Assembly: GCF_026212465.1 (NCBI RefSeq)
Contig: NC_080056.1
Location: 15,985,319-16,049,318, forward strand
Direction: 5' to 3'
Length of the DNA stretch: 64,000 nucleotides
Origin: Amaranthus tricolor
Taxonomy: Eukaryota; Streptophyta; Magnoliopsida; Caryophyllales; Amaranthaceae
The translations under genes and the position numbers were made by a program. This document shows positions 48,187 to 59,900 of this stretch, in pieces. Every line of letters starts with the position of its first letter. The stretch's first letter is position 1. Under the pieces are notes generated by a model. The model searched no databases and had not been told where the DNA came from. It saw only the letters and a list, made by a program, of their open reading frames with translations.

Positions 48187-48460
48187 AGGTTATTTGCTGC
48201 GGTTCAACGGAAACCGGAGCAATTTTGTTAATTTTGAAGGTTTATTTGTTGCGGTTCATGAAAAACCGGAGCAATTAACGAAATTCCAAAGAGCTATTTG
48301 CTGCAGTTTGTCCTCAACCGCAGCAATTAATGAGTTTTGAAGGCTATTTGCTGCGGTCCAGTGACTAACCGCAGCACTTATAGTTTTTTTTTTCTTATTA
48401 ATTTTCCTCTTTATTGCTGCGAATATAAATAAACCGCAGCAAATGATGAGCAGCAAATAC
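48187..48460. repeat. CACTA-L right subterminal repeats
   Basis: About nine copies of TTTGCTGCGGTT/CCGCAGCAA-like words in both orientations, mirroring the left end; some are degenerate (for example CCGGAGCAA). Confidence 0.85.
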
Positions 48461-48480
48461 GTTTTTTTCCACTAGTGAAT

Positions 48481-48825
48481 CAAGAGAGATTATTCTAATA
48501 TACTACAAAGGACATAAGTCAAAAATACTTGTATCAGAATGTTCCAGTATTTAATACTTAGCTTAATATTTACTTGACTAATAATACTACTCCTTCCATT
48601 CCTTTATAATTTTCCACTATTGACTTTTGGGCAAAAATTTAGAGAAGAATCTTTACTTATATAGAACATTATTTTAAAAAAGAAAATAAAAGTTCATTCT
48701 TATATAATAATGCTCGAAAGCCTGTGATTGAAAATTTTCAACATAAAGTATGCTCTAAGAAAGCAAAAATCTTTTCACTGGCTGGGACCTGGGAGATAGT
48801 CTTCTTATATATTACATGAGCATGT
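48481..48825. other. Short spacer
   Basis: No gene. A TACTACTCCTTCCATTCCTTT start near 48586 resembles a Stowaway-type end without a visible partner. Confidence 0.35.
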
Positions 48826-50090
48826 TTAAGATGCTGAAGATTGTTGCAAAAGAGATCACTGTAATGCAAAGAAATTTTTTCTAGGGGATCATGCTAGTGA
48901 CAAAAAGATTGTTCATGGAGTTAAATAGTCCAAGATTGAACTACCAAAAGAAATAGGACGACTTAGCGTTGGTAACATTATGTTTCAAAATTTAATCCTG
49001 CTCGTCAAATGGTGGTGGAGATACTTGAATGAAGACACTACGCTTTGGAAAAGAATTGTAATGTCTGTGCACTGAATCAAAGGTAAGAAAGCCTCCTCTA
49101 AGGCCTTTCCTAGAGTTAAAGATAGTTTTTGGTCACATATAATGTGCAATGACTATGAGATTTCCAAAATAAGAGACTTAGTGGATGAAGGATTGCAAAA
49201 TAAAGTGGGTAATGGTGGATCTATATTGTTTGGGAAGATTCGTGATGTTGTCCAATCCCTATTAAAAACGTGTTCCCGAGACTATAGGTTGTGACAGTAC
49301 AGAATAATTGATTCACCAATCAAATGGGTGTCTGGCAGCAAAATAATCATTTCCTTTTTACATGTCCATTCTCGTAGAATGTTAGGATGGAAATCCTAGA
49401 GAGTTGGTGAATTAAAGGAGTAATGCAAGATAATTGTTGCAACTTTATGCTTGCATGGAGAGACCTTATGCATAAGAAGAAGACACCTAAGTTGTGGATG
49501 ATCATATTTTTCTGTGTTATATGGAGTCTGTTGTATGAAAGAAACAAAACAAAGTTTGAAGAAAGTATTCCCGACTCACGAATAGTAATATATCTCATCA
49601 AAATAAGAATCAACATTTGGGCAAAGAAGGTATTGGGACATATCAACTATAACTGAATTGAACTAGTTCATAGATAGTGTTTGTTGATGCGGGTATAGTC
49701 GGCTGCATATAATGCTGCTGTTCACTGCTGACTTCTGTGTACATACTGTCCACTGTGCTGTATGGACAAAGGCTAACCAGATCATCTTCGTGGTCGTGCA
49801 GATGGATAGTCCGATTATGGTTGGTGTGCAGCTGGTTTTGTACGTGTTTCTGCAGATTGGTGTTGAGGCGGGCTCTGTGTGGATGTGTATAGGGGTGTCA
49901 AAGATGGCTTGGAGATTAATTCCACATATAATGTATAGGAATTCTGCTGCAGCTTTAAGGTGGACAGGAAGAGACAATTGGTGTCGAATTTGGTGTGCAA
50001 TGACTGAAATGCTGCTTGAAACCGAAGCTGCATCTTCTACTGTTTCGTATTATGCTCTGCTACTGTGTGTTTTAATTTCTTAATATATTT
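48826..50090 (+). pseudogene. L1-type LINE relic: RT C-terminus and zinc-finger RVT region
   Basis: Broken frames read KIVHGVK, ELPKEIGRLSVGNIMFQN and LVKWWWRYLNEDTTLWKRIV, the conserved block after the RT domain of plant L1-like non-LTR elements. Then comes VGNGGSILFGKI and, at about 49423-49656, a zf-RVT-like part with WMIIFFCVIWSLLYERNKTK. A 123-codon ORF at 49712-50083 may be the element C-terminus. Multiple stops and shifts. Next, a 30-bp unit TTTTAATTTCTTAATATATT is duplicated near 50070-50125, then A-rich sequence. Confidence 0.7.
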
Positions 50091-50188
50091 TTCCATATGT
50101 TTTAATTTCTTAATATATTCTTTAAAAAATAAAGGGAAATAAAGGGAAAACATTTTAGCTTGCATTTTACGAGATTGATTAAATGATA

Positions 50189-50470
50189 CTCCCTCCAATT
50201 CGTATTAGGATCCTCACTCCTATTCATAGAAAAGGAAACATTTACTTTTTGACGCTATTCACTTATTTCTCTTAATTTATATTTCATTCTTAATCTATAA
50301 ATTAAAACATAGTCAAATAAGATCTTGTTTGATTTGTCTCAATGCAAAGATTATTAATATTCACTTTTTATAGTATTTTGTACTCCATGTATAAGAAATA
50401 TTAAGCATTGAATAAGTGCATTAAATAGTATGAAAAAATAAACATCTTATTTTCTATGAATTAGAGGGAG
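50189..50470. mobile_element. Stowaway-type MITE
   Basis: Terminal inverted repeats CTCCCTCCAATTC and GAATTAGAGGGAG with flanking TA duplications (50187-50188 and 50471-50472). 282 bp, AT-rich, no coding capacity. Unlike the 16383 MITE, its interior does not match the local mariner. Confidence 0.85.
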
Positions 50471-50661
50471 TACAATATAAACAAAAATTAATAGTACATA
50501 TTATTAAATTTTAGAAACAACCGTACATAACATGTATTTATCTAGTATATGCCTTAAATGCAAATCATGTGAATTTTTAAAAATCTATCAGATCTATACA
50601 AAGTTCTTTCGGGAAATGAATGACAAAGTAAGGTTCTCATAGATGCCTCCCATACGTCGTA

Positions 50662-50831
50662 TTAGAATCCTCTCTGTTACTTTTCTCTATTACACTTGAT
50701 AAGATTTTGAAATCTATTTTAAAATATAAATAAAATCTCAATATTCCCCTATTTTCCATCGTCAAGTAAATCTAATTATTAGATTAAGTAATGAACTATC
50801 TATTTCATTTTAAGTAATGGAGAGGATCCTA
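50662..50831. mobile_element. Small MITE-like inverted-repeat element
   Basis: Ends TTAGAATCCTCTCTGTTAC and GTAATGGAGAGGATCCTAA form a 19-bp inverted repeat with few mismatches around an AT-rich core. No target duplication is clear. It lies about 160 bp past the CPSF100 stop codon, so it may fall near its 3' end. Confidence 0.6.
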
Positions 50832-50990
50832 AGTTACATCTATCATACTACCACATTAAAGTGTATAATGAGATCCACAACAAAGTAAATGGAAATAAAA
50901 GGGAAAAAAAACTTGCACAATTCGGGAAATAGAATTACATTAATTTTCAGGTACGGACTACAATTAGTACATGATTGCATTTGGGCAAAC

Positions 50991-53900
50991 TTAGAGTAAA
51001 TAGAATTGCGAATAAAGAAAATCCCTAATTTTATAGTATTCCTCCGATAAAGGGCCTTCGATAACAATTTGCTGACTTCCTGCTACACCACTCTTTACCA
51101 AATATAAACATGCTTTAGTTTAGAGTGATTGAAGATTCTTTTAATTCATCAATATGTTGGTAAAGCAACATGCAATGATAAGTAAGAGAAGCTCTAACCT
51201 TTTGAGTCGGGTCTGCAACTTTACGCAAGGTAACATACTCTCCGCATCGCAAGGCCCCTCCGGAAAATTCCGCCTGGAAACGTTGGATTTTTGTAAAGAA
51301 AAAATACAGGGCACTAAAGAGAAATTAAAAATAGAATAAGGAGAGAAAATCAAGAGAATAATGGTACCTGGATGCCTTTGCTAGCTAGAAACTGCTTGAA
51401 ATCCGACATTTTAATGTCACCAACTAGAACTGACTTATGAGATGGGGCCGGAGTTGAGGGCGGCAGCAAAGAAAGTTGGCCACCTTCAGTTTTCCCAACT
51501 TCGGCATCAACCCAAGCGATTTCATAATCTCCAAGCTGTCGGATTTGGAAAGGGCAAAAGATGACGGAATGTAGTATGATGATTAATACTTCATCCTCTT
51601 TTATTTAGTATTATTTATTATTGTGTATTGGCGAAATGGGCATGGAAGAAGTATTCGAGAGGATAAAACTCGAAGTAGAATTATATGCTAAAAGCTTCAT
51701 AGAATATAAATCCTAGTTACACCGAATACGTTATTAGATTCTTTGTCCCCAAAACCCTCGATTAACTATTCAGATACTTTGTTTCCCAAACTACAGATTA
51801 AGTTTCTCATGAAAATTGTTTCTACAATTATATAAAAAAGAGACCCATCATTTGAACCCTTCACTCCCAAAAGTCTAAATTAAGTTTCACGATTCCTTTT
51901 CCACTTTTGATACCAGATCATATTTTTTATTTTACTAATATTGATATAGATAACCCTGGGTAATAAGTGAAACTAACTACTCTTTGAGTGCCTTAGGCTT
52001 TGCTACTGTAGATCAAATTTACTTTACTAATTTATAGTATGAGAATAAGTCAAAAAAAAGTGGATGGACGACAAATACGTAAATGAGATGAAGAGAGAGC
52101 ATGATTGCGGATGAGATTAGCATAAAGAATGTGGGACCATAACCAAACATAAATAATTAGCAAAAGCAAAAGAATGGCCCATATGAAAAGTGTTGCCAAA
52201 TCAAATGAACAAAGAGAGTAACAGTGAAATAAAAGAGGTGCTTAAACTTAATGTCCTTCGTCATATATCACTCAACGATAAGTCATATTCTGAATTTGAT
52301 GATATAAACTTTCAAGTTCCAATTAGCTAAGACAATAGATTTCCTAGTGCCTTGGGTATGATGGAAATGTACAACATAAAACGTCAATTATAATATTTCA
52401 ACTTAATTCTTCAAAATATATATCCAATCAAAAGATGCCCATGTGGGGAAGAGTAGTGCTCTCCCTCCGTCTCTTTCAGTTTGCCCCCTTCCCACATTTC
52501 TTGAGACGTTCACACATGGGAGAAAACTCAAAATGATGGAAAGATAAATTATGAACATTAAGAGATAACAAAAGCAATTTCAAGTAGTCAATATTACTTC
52601 CTAACACAGAAATTTCAATATTCTAATTTACGAAGAAAATAATCTAAGTGAGCACAACACACTTGTAAGACTTGGTCAATTGCATTTTGAGTGTCAAAGA
52701 AAAAGTAACTCATGGGCACACATAACTAAAACTAAGCATAGATTACAACGTACCTTCTTGAACAGAACGTTGCTCATCAAGTTTTCAGAAAGTTGCACCT
52801 ACATAATGGTCAAAGTGAATAGAAAACCAGATGTAAAATTACCTTCACATAACATGCTCAAATTTTGATACTACAAACTGCTTTTTATACCTTGTAAGCA
52901 AATACGTCTGAGGTGACATCAATTGTTTCTCCAATTTGAGGTGCATAAACATGTGGACAAACATGCTTAGAGCAATGTTGTTTCAAGTGCTCAGTAGCCT
53001 CTGCTGATCCATGCACCAAAACCTAAGTAAAGGGAATTTCGGATATTATTGGCAACTTCAATTTTCCATAACAAAAGTTGAGGAGTGGGGGCCAGAACCT
53101 TTGATATGAGATACGTGCTATCATCCATCTATTTCAAGTAAATTCACCATCCAAAGTAAATTAATACAAAAATTATATAGAAAGTATTCTCACAAGCTTT
53201 AAAGGAGCCACATGAGAAAGAATAGACTTAATCGATCGCCCATCAGAGCGGCCCTCAAAATCCTTGTAGATCAATGAACATTTTACTTGTATCTGAACAA
53301 TGAAAACAATAGCACCAGTATCAAATAAAATTCTCAGAAGTTAGAAAACAGGGATTTGTTCCAAATAAGCAGCCCTACACAAGATACAAACAACTTTTGT
53401 TATGGTTATTTAATGTGTTTGTTATTTCTTTTTTTTTTTTCTATATTTTTGGTCTCTGATTCAGGATTAGTAGAAGAGGTCATGCCAATGATAATAATCA
53501 AGGTGACAATGACATAAGTAAAGGAAAAAACATCAAACAAAGATTCAAGACTTACTGTTGATTCAGTGGATACAACTTTGGAAGGTGTTGTATCAAGCAT
53601 TAAGCTCGCAGAGCCCTCATCAAGTTTTCCATTGAGGTCTCCACCGCCCTACATAATATACAAGTATGACAGTTTTAGCAGTTGTTTAGTACAGTGAAAT
53701 ATTAACAAACTGACAGCCATAGATATAAGTCGTACCACCACTTGTAAAGCACATAATATAGAATATACTTGCTCTTGGTTCAAACATTTGATTTAAAGCC
53801 ATTACAAGCAAAATAAAGATAAATATCCTCAAAGACTAATCAACCTTTAAGTCAAAGCAGACATCAGATTTATGAAACTTCCAAGTTCCTAATTGCAGGA

Positions 53901-56900
53901 AAAAACCACAAAATTGCAAGAATTAGTTTAGTGAAAAAAGGGACATTTAACTGCTCTTTAAAGATCTAACTCTTTTATTTCTAGAATTGGCCAAGCGAGA
54001 TCACTAAAACTTAATACATGAAACTCAAACTTGATTAAATGAGCTAACAAAATGATGAATTCCTTAGGAAAATTAGTTAAGTAGGATTAACATTAAAAAC
54101 AAGTTTTTTTTTTTCTTTTTACTTGGAAGTCCAGAAATGCATACTCAAGAACCAGAAACCTTCAATTTTCTAATTGGAGCCACCTAGTCCTCATGATTAT
54201 TTCTTCAGTTAAACAGGACGAGTCCTATGATTTATTCTCATTCTAGCAACTAGAGTTGCAAATGGAAAAAATAAGTCAATTTACTATTCTCAACAGGATA
54301 AGATAAAAGGCATTAAAAGCTGATTAGACTTAACCTCTTCAAACAACACCTCACCTACATATTTATCTAGTCCCAATTTTCTACAATGAGCATTTACTTC
54401 GATGCAATCAACCTTATTATAGCTCCACTGCCCTTTCTGCTGACATTTTTATTGGCAGGGTAAGAGCGAATAATGCTACCACAACATTATGGAGTGACTT
54501 AGAACATTTAATTGATAATTTTAATAATATAATGTCAACGAAGTATTAAATGGCTTGTGAAACAACTCTTTCTCAGTTGAATCAGCCACAAAATCAACAA
54601 CAATAAAAAATAAATTCAGGACATCTATCAGAATTCAGATCTACAGTATCACGCATATCTGATCCACTTTCTTAGGAGCCAAATATCAGATCAACCAATA
54701 TTCATAAACCAAAATTTACACATAATAGCAAGCAAGCAACCTAATAAAATATCTCGCTTCAGGACATTTATTGTAGCCACAATCTACTGTAAGATCTAGA
54801 CCATATGAAAGACAAAAGTGAAATGGATAGCCCATGATAAAGAGAAAAAGAGCATCCATCCAATACAAAGAATAGGTTTGATTGCCAGTATTAAAAACTA
54901 TACCTGCAAGGATAGCTCCATATTTTCTTCGTTCATCATATAATCATCAGGGTTGATGACTTCACCAAAATCATCCCAAGCAGCTGAATTATCAAAGAAG
55001 GGAAACATTGGGGCTACACTAGTTAAAGGTGAAACAAATCCATCTATCAAAATGTCTTTATGACCACCAATAATCGTGCCACCTGCTACAAATTACCAAC
55101 AACATAGAGTGAGCTCAAGAATAATGCAGTGCAAAACAGGAAAAAGTACTAAAGAACTTTATCATCACTGAAGTCATTATTTTCGGGGGGAAGGGGGGCA
55201 GGGGGTGGGTAGAAGACAAGCAGGGCTTAGTGGTAAATGTAAATGTCCCTACAAATTTTTGAGATTGTGCCTAGTACCTAGTGCCTGGTGCTAGTACCTT
55301 AAAAAACACGATACAACTATACAAGGAATATTTAATCCAAACAACATGCTAACTACATATGTAGCTTCACCTGATTACTGTAAATGCAAATGTAGAAACT
55401 AGTGGTGTATCCAGAAAGTTCAAACTGTGGATTTGAACCTAATTAATCATTTATGCAGGATTTACCTGTAAATGATTTGTTTACCACCCCATTTATCTTT
55501 GAGATTTAATTTTTTTCCCCCAATTATGCGGTTTATCAAGCCACTCATTTTTTAAGAAATGAGGTAGCAAACATTAAATGGTCATAGAGGAAAAACGAAA
55601 TACACCCTGCTGAATAGTGTGCAATTGAAATTCCAGCACACTTATAACCTTAGAATCCCAACATAATTATTAATGTAAACAAGTGGATAAGGTTATCTAA
55701 GTAGTCATGTTTTCACATCTACATTGATGGAATTTTGATTTTAGATTAGCATGCATAATTGATGGAAGAGATAGTAAAGGTTCATGCAACTGTACAACAA
55801 TAACTTCAACAACAGAAGAGTGAAAGAGGTCAAAAAAAATATGGGATTTGATTTTGCTAACAGGAATTGATTTCATACCTGCCTGCAAAATAACACTAAT
55901 TAACACCCAAATTTCACATCCATATTACCACTGAGCTAGAGCTTATTTACACACAACTTTAAATTTTCATTTTTGCATGTTCGTGGAACCCAGTGAACCC
56001 ACCCCTGGGCTCAGAGTATGGATAAAATAGAAACCAAAATAGTTGATTGAAAAGGTCTAACAACTTTTATGAAATTCATCAGTGATTATTAGTAATATCC
56101 ATCACAGAACGTTTTAATAAATTATTGATAAATCTTAAAATTTATCAAATCAACAGAGAGGAAAGTGTGTCCAATTCCATTACACTTAAATGTAAATTAA
56201 ACATACCATCTGAAGCATGAGTTTCACGAGAATCAATTGCCATTGGATCACCCATATTGGGATCAGACACATGTGCAACCTTCACTTCTTCCTCTTTGAT
56301 TTGACTAGCTTTCAAAGCTTCTTCCTTTTTTCGGTTTTGCTCCTCTTCATATGCCGCTAACTCCTCTCCTACCAGTGGCACTCTTTTTGATAACGTGATT
56401 TTAACAGCTTTTGGAGGTGGATCAGCCTGCAACATCCGAGCTAATGTGGCGTACTACAAATCAAGATATACAATTCAGTTTGCAGAAATTTTTGGCTGAT
56501 ACTATGTCTAATATAATTCAGAATGCAAGTAACATTTAGTATTTCAATCATCATACAGAAAAAAGTAAGAATTCATTACTTAAAACTTAGACATTTAATT
56601 TATGAGAGCAGCAGTCATTCAACAGCCAATTTAAAGTCCAAAGACTCTAAACTAGTCTATCACCAAATTCACAAAAAAAGGTGGAAAGAAGGTACACATT
56701 GGAGCTTACAAAGAAAAATTAAAGATACAAGGGCATTTAAGTTACTATAAATAAGCATTATCTAGTAACTTCAGCAGCTTTTTTCTTATTGTACGTGACA
56801 ATTTTCCAGCGGCAGGAGATCAAAAGGAAAAAAAAGATTACCTGCCCTCTTTCTGTGAAAAGAACAAGATTCTTGTGATCAGTAGCCCACTCGGCAAATA

Positions 56901-59900
56901 TGTCATGAGAGAAACCTGCTTCAAGACTGGCCATGGATGCTAGAACAATCTGTCCAATAGTTTAATTTATTAGATATAAAGTAAGAAAACCGGTATGAAA
57001 TACATGAAATTAGCATGGTGAACCTACCTTTGGACCTTCAGGTACTTTTTCCAGTTCAGTCTTACTGATCAAAAGTGTTACATGCCTTCAAATATTTACA
57101 GCAATGCCTAGTAAGCGATTATCCATACATAAATAATTTCTTTTTTAAAAAAAGCAAGAGATTTTAACTTATAATTTAAAAAATAGAAAACAAACAAAAG
57201 CAGAGACAGCAGTAAGTAAAAACAATCAATCCTATGAAGATTTGTTATGCTACATTCACTTGATCATGTGAAAAAGAATTACACTGACGATGTGCAAACC
57301 ACTTACCTCAGAAGAAAAGCATTATCACGTGTGTGTTCGAAGGACTTCGCTATTGAATCATTCATCCACTCCAAGAAACTTTTCACATAATCGATTGTAC
57401 TTGAGGATACATACGTCAGAAAGAAGATAGGATAGCTCAAATGATGCTGGGCCCAGTGCTGCAGTTTACAGTACAATCATAAAATCAGTTACTAGACAAC
57501 AATCTGGAGAGAAGCAGGCTATAATATTTGTACTCACCTGTTCTAATATCAAAATAAGTTCTAGTACTCGCCCTGCTGTGTCGACCGGAAGTAATACCTT
57601 TCCATCACCTCTGAGTGTCTTCGTTATAGCCTCTAATGAAATAAGGGGGGAAATGTAAATAATTGTTAACCTCTATGACATACGGCTATTCATGATTTAT
57701 AATGCTCAATGTCAAATCATTTCCAGGCCGAAAGTAGGGAAGAGACAACATTTAGTACTGCCAAAAGTAAATTAATCCTTTCTTATTAAGAGCTAGCAAC
57801 TTATTGATGAAGACGAATGACATCAGAACAAAATGTATCAAGCTTTTTTCAAGGCCCTCAAAGGGCATAGTGGCATACTTCAATATGAAAGAAGTGTACC
57901 ACTGTCAATTCTATCCAGAAATGAAAAGGGAAAATGGGATAAAACAAGCTCTGATCAAAGTATAACTAATCCGATGAGATGAACAGCACTATCGGTAGGC
58001 TTTTCAGAGCCAAATTGGTCATCTTATTTCAGTTGTACTTTTTTCTGAAACTTCTCATTTACAATTTACAGCTTTTGTTTGAAAACATTGAGTTGAAGGG
58101 GAACTTTTTGATAATTTATGCTTTCAGAAATTCCTAGTTTTAACTTATTTTTGTGAAGGAAAAAAATCAGATGGGTCTTCTTCCTCGATCCTCATCACAC
58201 AACTGGGATGTGGAAAGGATTTAATGGGTCACTTCCTAGATCCTTGTCACAAAAATGCAGAGAAGGGAAGAGAGGAAGAAAGAGAAGAACCTAAAAATTC
58301 ATGATCTCTTTGTCGTCTTGGAGGTTGATTGTTCAATGCATTGTAAGCATCTGTTATTAGTACCGCAGGGCGAACAAATGATTCGAGAGCTGTTCCATTC
58401 AAATGCCTGATATCAAAATGTGCAAATCAATAGTCATAGAATAAGTAAAGTCAAAACACATTGCAAACTTAGATGGAGCACAACAGCAGGAAACAAACCT
58501 TTCCTTGCGATGATTGAAGTCTACAGCATATATGACATCCTCACCATCTTTGGTTATCTTCCATACAGTACCTCCAAGTAGATGCCCAGACACATGTGGA
58601 GCAATTACAATCCCTTCACCTTTTTCTAGAATGACTTGTTAGGTTAGAATAACAATATTGGAAATCAAGTCAATGAGCAGTATAAAATCAGATACCCTAC
58701 TTCGAACTCATCCTTATTGAGTTCTCAATGGTACGCACTGACCAATCGTAATGTATGCAGGGCATTGAAGGGGGTATTATAAGAGTTACCTAGTAATTGA
58801 TTATTAGTTATCTTGAGGATTAAGTAGAGGAAATTAGTATAGAAAGAGGAGAAGAAAAAGAGAGAAGGCATCGAGAAAATCATGTCATTCAATAAGTGAG
58901 GTTTTATACACATTTTGGGAGATCTTAAGCTTCTCAAATTGCTTCAAAACTATCCTTTAATTGAAATCAATTAGGTTGAAATCTATACACAAAATACTTA
59001 AGCATTCCTCTTTGCAATTTACACTATCCTTACAATTTTCTATATTTGCTAAATTGATTCTGTCTATCAGCCTAAAACCTATTGCTCATCAATGACGATT
59101 CCCATTCATCACATCAACATTGACAGTATAGTATTCACACCCAATATTGAGCCAAAAAGTAGATAGGTTTACAAAAAAAAGTTAAATATATCAATCAGGA
59201 TTTTTGAAACCGTGTATCCAGTTAGTTACCACAATCAAATTTTCGCAAACCCTTGTGTATAACTATATACACATTCATTAATTACAAACAAGATTTATTC
59301 ACCTCTGGAATCTGAAACCACACATTGAAATGGCACTCACCAGACAAATGAAAATTCTGGGAGTAAGTCAGTCGGGTCACATTTTGGAAAGCAGCATCAA
59401 TGTCATCAAGCGTAAACAAGTCAAACTCTGACACTTGCTGCAGATAAACACACAACAATTAACATTTTCAACTTATGTTTAGTGATTGCAAAAAGTAGAA
59501 AGCGGACATCATATAATATAGTGTGTTGATTTGTATTGAGACAAAATAAACATGAGTGCGTCTCAGCCCATCTTGTTGGCCTAGGCAAGATTTAAATTGG
59601 GGGCCCTTACAAGTATAATAACAACAATAATGTCGAAGTCTTATTTTAAAGGCCCTTAGAACTATTATAATATTATAATTTAAAAATGTGAAGTTTCAAA
59701 TCAAAAAAAGTGGAGAAATTTGAACAATTTCAAGTAGTGATCCATTAGTGAAGCTAAAGACCAAATAACATAATTTTAATTTGTACAAAATTTTTGGTAA
59801 ACCAGTTACAATTATCAAAGAAACTTTTTATATAATATACACAAAGTGAAATCCATTAACCTAATGTCTATTTTCTATTAAAAGGCACAAAATCTTTACT